From an uncultured Holophagaceae bacterium (lineage in GTDB: Bacteria > Acidobacteriota > Holophagae > Holophagales > Holophagaceae), in contig CAIPAY010000109.1 in the NCBI GenBank assembly GCA_903863195.1, positions 1 through 45,154 on the forward strand: DNA of 45,154 nt. Reading direction: 5' to 3'. The notes below the pieces were generated by a model that saw only the letters and a list, made by a program, of their open reading frames with translations, had not been told where the DNA came from and did not search any database. Every line of letters starts with the position of its first letter. Positions within the stretch are counted from its first letter, which is position 1. Shown here one piece after another: positions 43,048 through 45,154 of the stretch. Made by a program: the position numbers and the translations under genes.

Positions 43048-45154
43048 ATGTATCAGGGAAAACGCAGTGCCTTCATGCTGCTTTTGGCGGGCATGTTTGT
43101 GGGGCTAATCGGTCTCGTCGCGTGTGGCGGCGGAGGCGGGTCCTCCAGCAGCGGAGGCACGCTGCCCCAGACGAGCATCGCGCCGACGGCCACCCTGGAC
43201 GGCTGGACGCCCAACGACTCGACCCTGGTCCAGTACAAGACCTACACCTTCGCGGCCAGCGCCACGGATCCGAACATCGGCGGGTCCATCAGCGAGTTCC
43301 GCTGGGACTTCGGGGACGGCACCACCAAGACGACCCCGGTCGTCCTCTCCGGCGGCAAGGCCACCACCACGGTGACCTATTCCTACGTGACCAGCGGCAC
43401 GCCCACCCTGAGTGTCGTGGCCAAGAATGCCGCCGGGCTGCTGTCCACTGCGGCGACCAAGTCATTGACCGTCGGGACCTCTCCTTCGCCTCTCACGGTC
43501 ACCTTCGTCTCGCCCAAGGCCGCCACCCTCGTCAATGCCGTCCTGGGCAACAAGGTCACCCTCACCTACACGGTAAACGTCGTGTACACCGGCTTCGGGA
43601 CCGTCAGCGCCAGCGGCATCACGCTGGATCCCGGTGAAGCCAGCGCCACGCAGACCGCCCCCGTGGATGCGGGCAGCGGCAACTACACCATCACCGTCAC
43701 CTACTCGGCGGCCTCGGCCATCGGCTCGCGCACGGTCACGCCTTCCGTCAAGGTCGTGGACTCCAACGGCGTCAGCAGCACGACCGTCCTGGGACCCGCG
43801 ATCACCATCAAGACCGTCTCGGCCACCAACACCGCGCCCATCATCACGCTGACCTCCGACGCGAAGCCCTCAGCGGGGCCCAACGCGACCTGGCAGAACG
43901 TGGACGTGGTGTTCACAGCCGTCGCCTCGGATCCCGACAGTGACCCCCTCACCTACACCTGGGATCTCGGTGACGGCACGGTGGTCACCGGAAGCACCCA
44001 GCTGACCCAGACTCACAAGTACTCCAAGGCCGGCCTCTACTCCGTGAAAGTGACGGCGGATGACGGCCGCGCCGGCGGCACCAAGACCGCCGACCTGACC
44101 CTGAACGTGCTCGTGAACCGCGCTCCCACGGTGGTGGTCACCAAGACCCTGCCCAGCGGAAACCCCACCAAGTACCAGCGTGTCACGCTGAGTGCCGCGG
44201 TGACGGACCTGGACAGCGACCTCCCCACCGTGACCTGGGACTTCGGCGATGGCACAGCCTCCGCGACCGGGACCTCAGTGGTGCACCAGTTCCAGGCCGC
44301 AGGTGTCTCGACCGTGGTGGCCACTGCGGATGATGGCAAGGGTGGCTCGGGATCGGGCACCCTGCTGCTGACGGTCGTGGAGAACAACCCCCCGGTGGCG
44401 ACCGTGACCGGTCCGTCGCCGGCGGCGACCCTCTTCCAGAACAAGGTCTACACCTTCACCGCGACCGCGTCGGACCTCGACTCGGGTGACACCATCGCCA
44501 GCTACGAGTGGGACTTCGGCGACAAGGTGGTGGTGGCGGGCGGCGCGAGCCAGACCCACACCTTCCCGCCGACCGTCTCGGGCGCCGTGCTGGTCAAGGC
44601 CCGCGCCATCGACAGCCGTGGCGCCGTGGGCGACTGGAGCCCAGAGGTGACCTACCTGGTGAACACGACCAAGCTGCCGGCCGTGACCTTCACGGTGGGC
44701 GACAAGGCGACCTTCAACGCGACCTCGGCGGATCAGGTCATCGCCGAGTTCCTGGTGACCGTGACGAACCCCAATGGGGCAGCAGGCGCCTACCTTCCCC
44801 TGACCGCCCTGACCGTGGTGGCCGGCGATGCCGCCGGCACCGTGGGGACGATCATCAACCACCAGGATGGGACCTACACAATCCCCGTGAAGTACCTGGC
44901 GGCGGCAGCGGTGGGCACGCGCAGTGTGTTCCCGGCCCTGGTGGCCCTGGACGGCCTGGGCATCGCCTCGACGGCGGTGGCGGCTTCAGCCACGGTGAAC
45001 ACCGTGGCGGCCCTGAACGTGACGCCGGTGGCGACGCTGGTGTCGGCCCCGAAGATCGCGGCCGGGACCAATGCGACCTGGACGGGCGTGGACGTGGTGT
45101 TCACGGCAACGGGTTCCGACCCGGACAGTGATCCGCTGGTCTACACCTGGGAAT
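43048..45154 (+). CDS. Large PKD-repeat lipoprotein, N-terminal part
   Basis: At least 702 codons with no stop; the gene continues past the right edge. It starts at the ATG at 43048 (GGAG 8 nt upstream). A hydrophobic leader ends in 'LIGLVACGGGGGSSSSGG': lipobox LVAC, then a Gly/Ser linker. The rest is a chain of PKD/Ig-like beta domains marked by WDFGDG (43312), WDLGDG (43966), WDFGDG (44239), WDFGD (44509) and a final TWE at the edge. PKD arrays are usually surface proteins for adhesion or binding of polymers. Segments 1188 bp apart are repeated. The FNR-type box upstream suggests induction under low oxygen. Confidence 0.85.
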   Translation, partial: MYQGKRSAFMLLLAGMFVGLIGLVACGGGGGSSSSGGTLPQTSIAPTATLDGWTPNDSTLVQYKTYTFAASATDPNIGGSISEFRWDFGDGTTKTTPVVLSGGKATTTVTYSYVTSGTPTLSVVAKNAAGLLSTAATKSLTVGTSPSPLTVTFVSPKAATLVNAVLGNKVTLTYTVNVVYTGFGTVSASGITLDPGEASATQTAPVDAGSGNYTITVTYSAASAIGSRTVTPSVKVVDSNGVSSTTVLGPAITIKTVSATNTAPIITLTSDAKPSAGPNATWQNVDVVFTAVASDPDSDPLTYTWDLGDGTVVTGSTQLTQTHKYSKAGLYSVKVTADDGRAGGTKTADLTLNVLVNRAPTVVVTKTLPSGNPTKYQRVTLSAAVTDLDSDLPTVTWDFGDGTASATGTSVVHQFQAAGVSTVVATADDGKGGSGSGTLLLTVVENNPPVATVTGPSPAATLFQNKVYTFTATASDLDSGDTIASYEWDFGDKVVVAGGASQTHTFPPTVSGAVLVKARAIDSRGAVGDWSPEVTYLVNTTKLPAVTFTVGDKATFNATSADQVIAEFLVTVTNPNGAAGAYLPLTALTVVAGDAAGTVGTIINHQDGTYTIPVKYLAAAAVGTRSVFPALVALDGLGIASTAVAASATVNTVAALNVTPVATLVSAPKIAAGTNATWTGVDVVFTATGSDPDSDPLVYTWE

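Noticed and set aside
43041..43637. Plus-strand frame starting just before the PKD lipoprotein
   Set aside because: It is an out-of-frame shadow with Arg/His-rich composition; the frame from 43048 has a lipobox and PKD motifs and remains open to the window end.

Overview
The window is GC-rich bacterial chromosome with tight operons, no mobile element, no CRISPR array and one tRNA. The gene content suggests an anaerobic, metal-respiring and fermentative Gram-negative bacterium, most like a Geothrix/Holophaga-type acidobacterium. The main reasons are a porin plus multiheme c-type cytochrome cluster ending in a decaheme OmcA/MtrC-type lipoprotein, a single-chain pyruvate:ferredoxin oxidoreductase, an Nfn-like flavoprotein and an indolepyruvate ferredoxin oxidoreductase. 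The taxon is an inference from content; no rRNA or other marker gene is present.

Layout. 1-7361 (minus): a seven-gene operon, livG - acyl-CoA synthetase - livH - livM - livK - livF - paaK-like (cut by the window edge), which should import and CoA-activate an organic acid, probably aromatic. 7614-12754: a YeiH-type transporter, a class I aminotransferase, tRNA-Val(CAC), efp, a Crp/Fnr-family regulator and moeA. 12864-16644: an Rrf2 regulator, a YwiC-like membrane protein, and a coupled GT2 glycosyltransferase / STT3-like membrane glycosyltransferase pair. 16654-21051 (minus): iorA-iorB and an ADP-forming acyl-CoA synthetase, a route from aryl-pyruvates to aryl-acetates with ATP. 21740-27325 (plus): porin, pentaheme lipoprotein, penta/hexaheme protein and decaheme lipoprotein, probably an outer-membrane electron conduit. 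27488-29266: a ComEA-like HhH protein and two convergent Rrf2 paralogues. 29407-36859 (minus): a hemerythrin-NfnA-NfnB fusion, nifJ and a DHOD-like flavoprotein. 37004-39610: a CHASE hybrid histidine kinase. 39711-42806: a hypothetical gene, then pheA and a class II DAHP synthase behind a Phe-rich leader peptide and attenuator. 43048-end: a large PKD-repeat lipoprotein cut by the window edge, with a perfect FNR-type box upstream.

How the genes work together. PFOR and IOR reduce ferredoxin, the Nfn-like fusion would exchange those electrons with NAD(P)H, and the porin-cytochrome cluster would carry electrons to an extracellular acceptor. Six CRP-like palindromes (NGTGN-N6-[TG]CACA) lie in front of the Crp-like gene, iorA, the porin cluster, both Rrf2 paralogues and the Nfn fusion. 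The Crp-like protein keeps the R-E-x3-R recognition-helix pattern that reads GTGA half-sites, so a local energy-metabolism regulon is plausible.

Most novel points: the self-contained Phe attenuator at 40203-40328, the hemerythrin-NfnAB fusion, the conduit with small cytochromes in place of an MtrA-type decaheme and an atypical CX5CH motif, an IorA without its ferredoxin domain, and an EF-P with Asn at the tip position.
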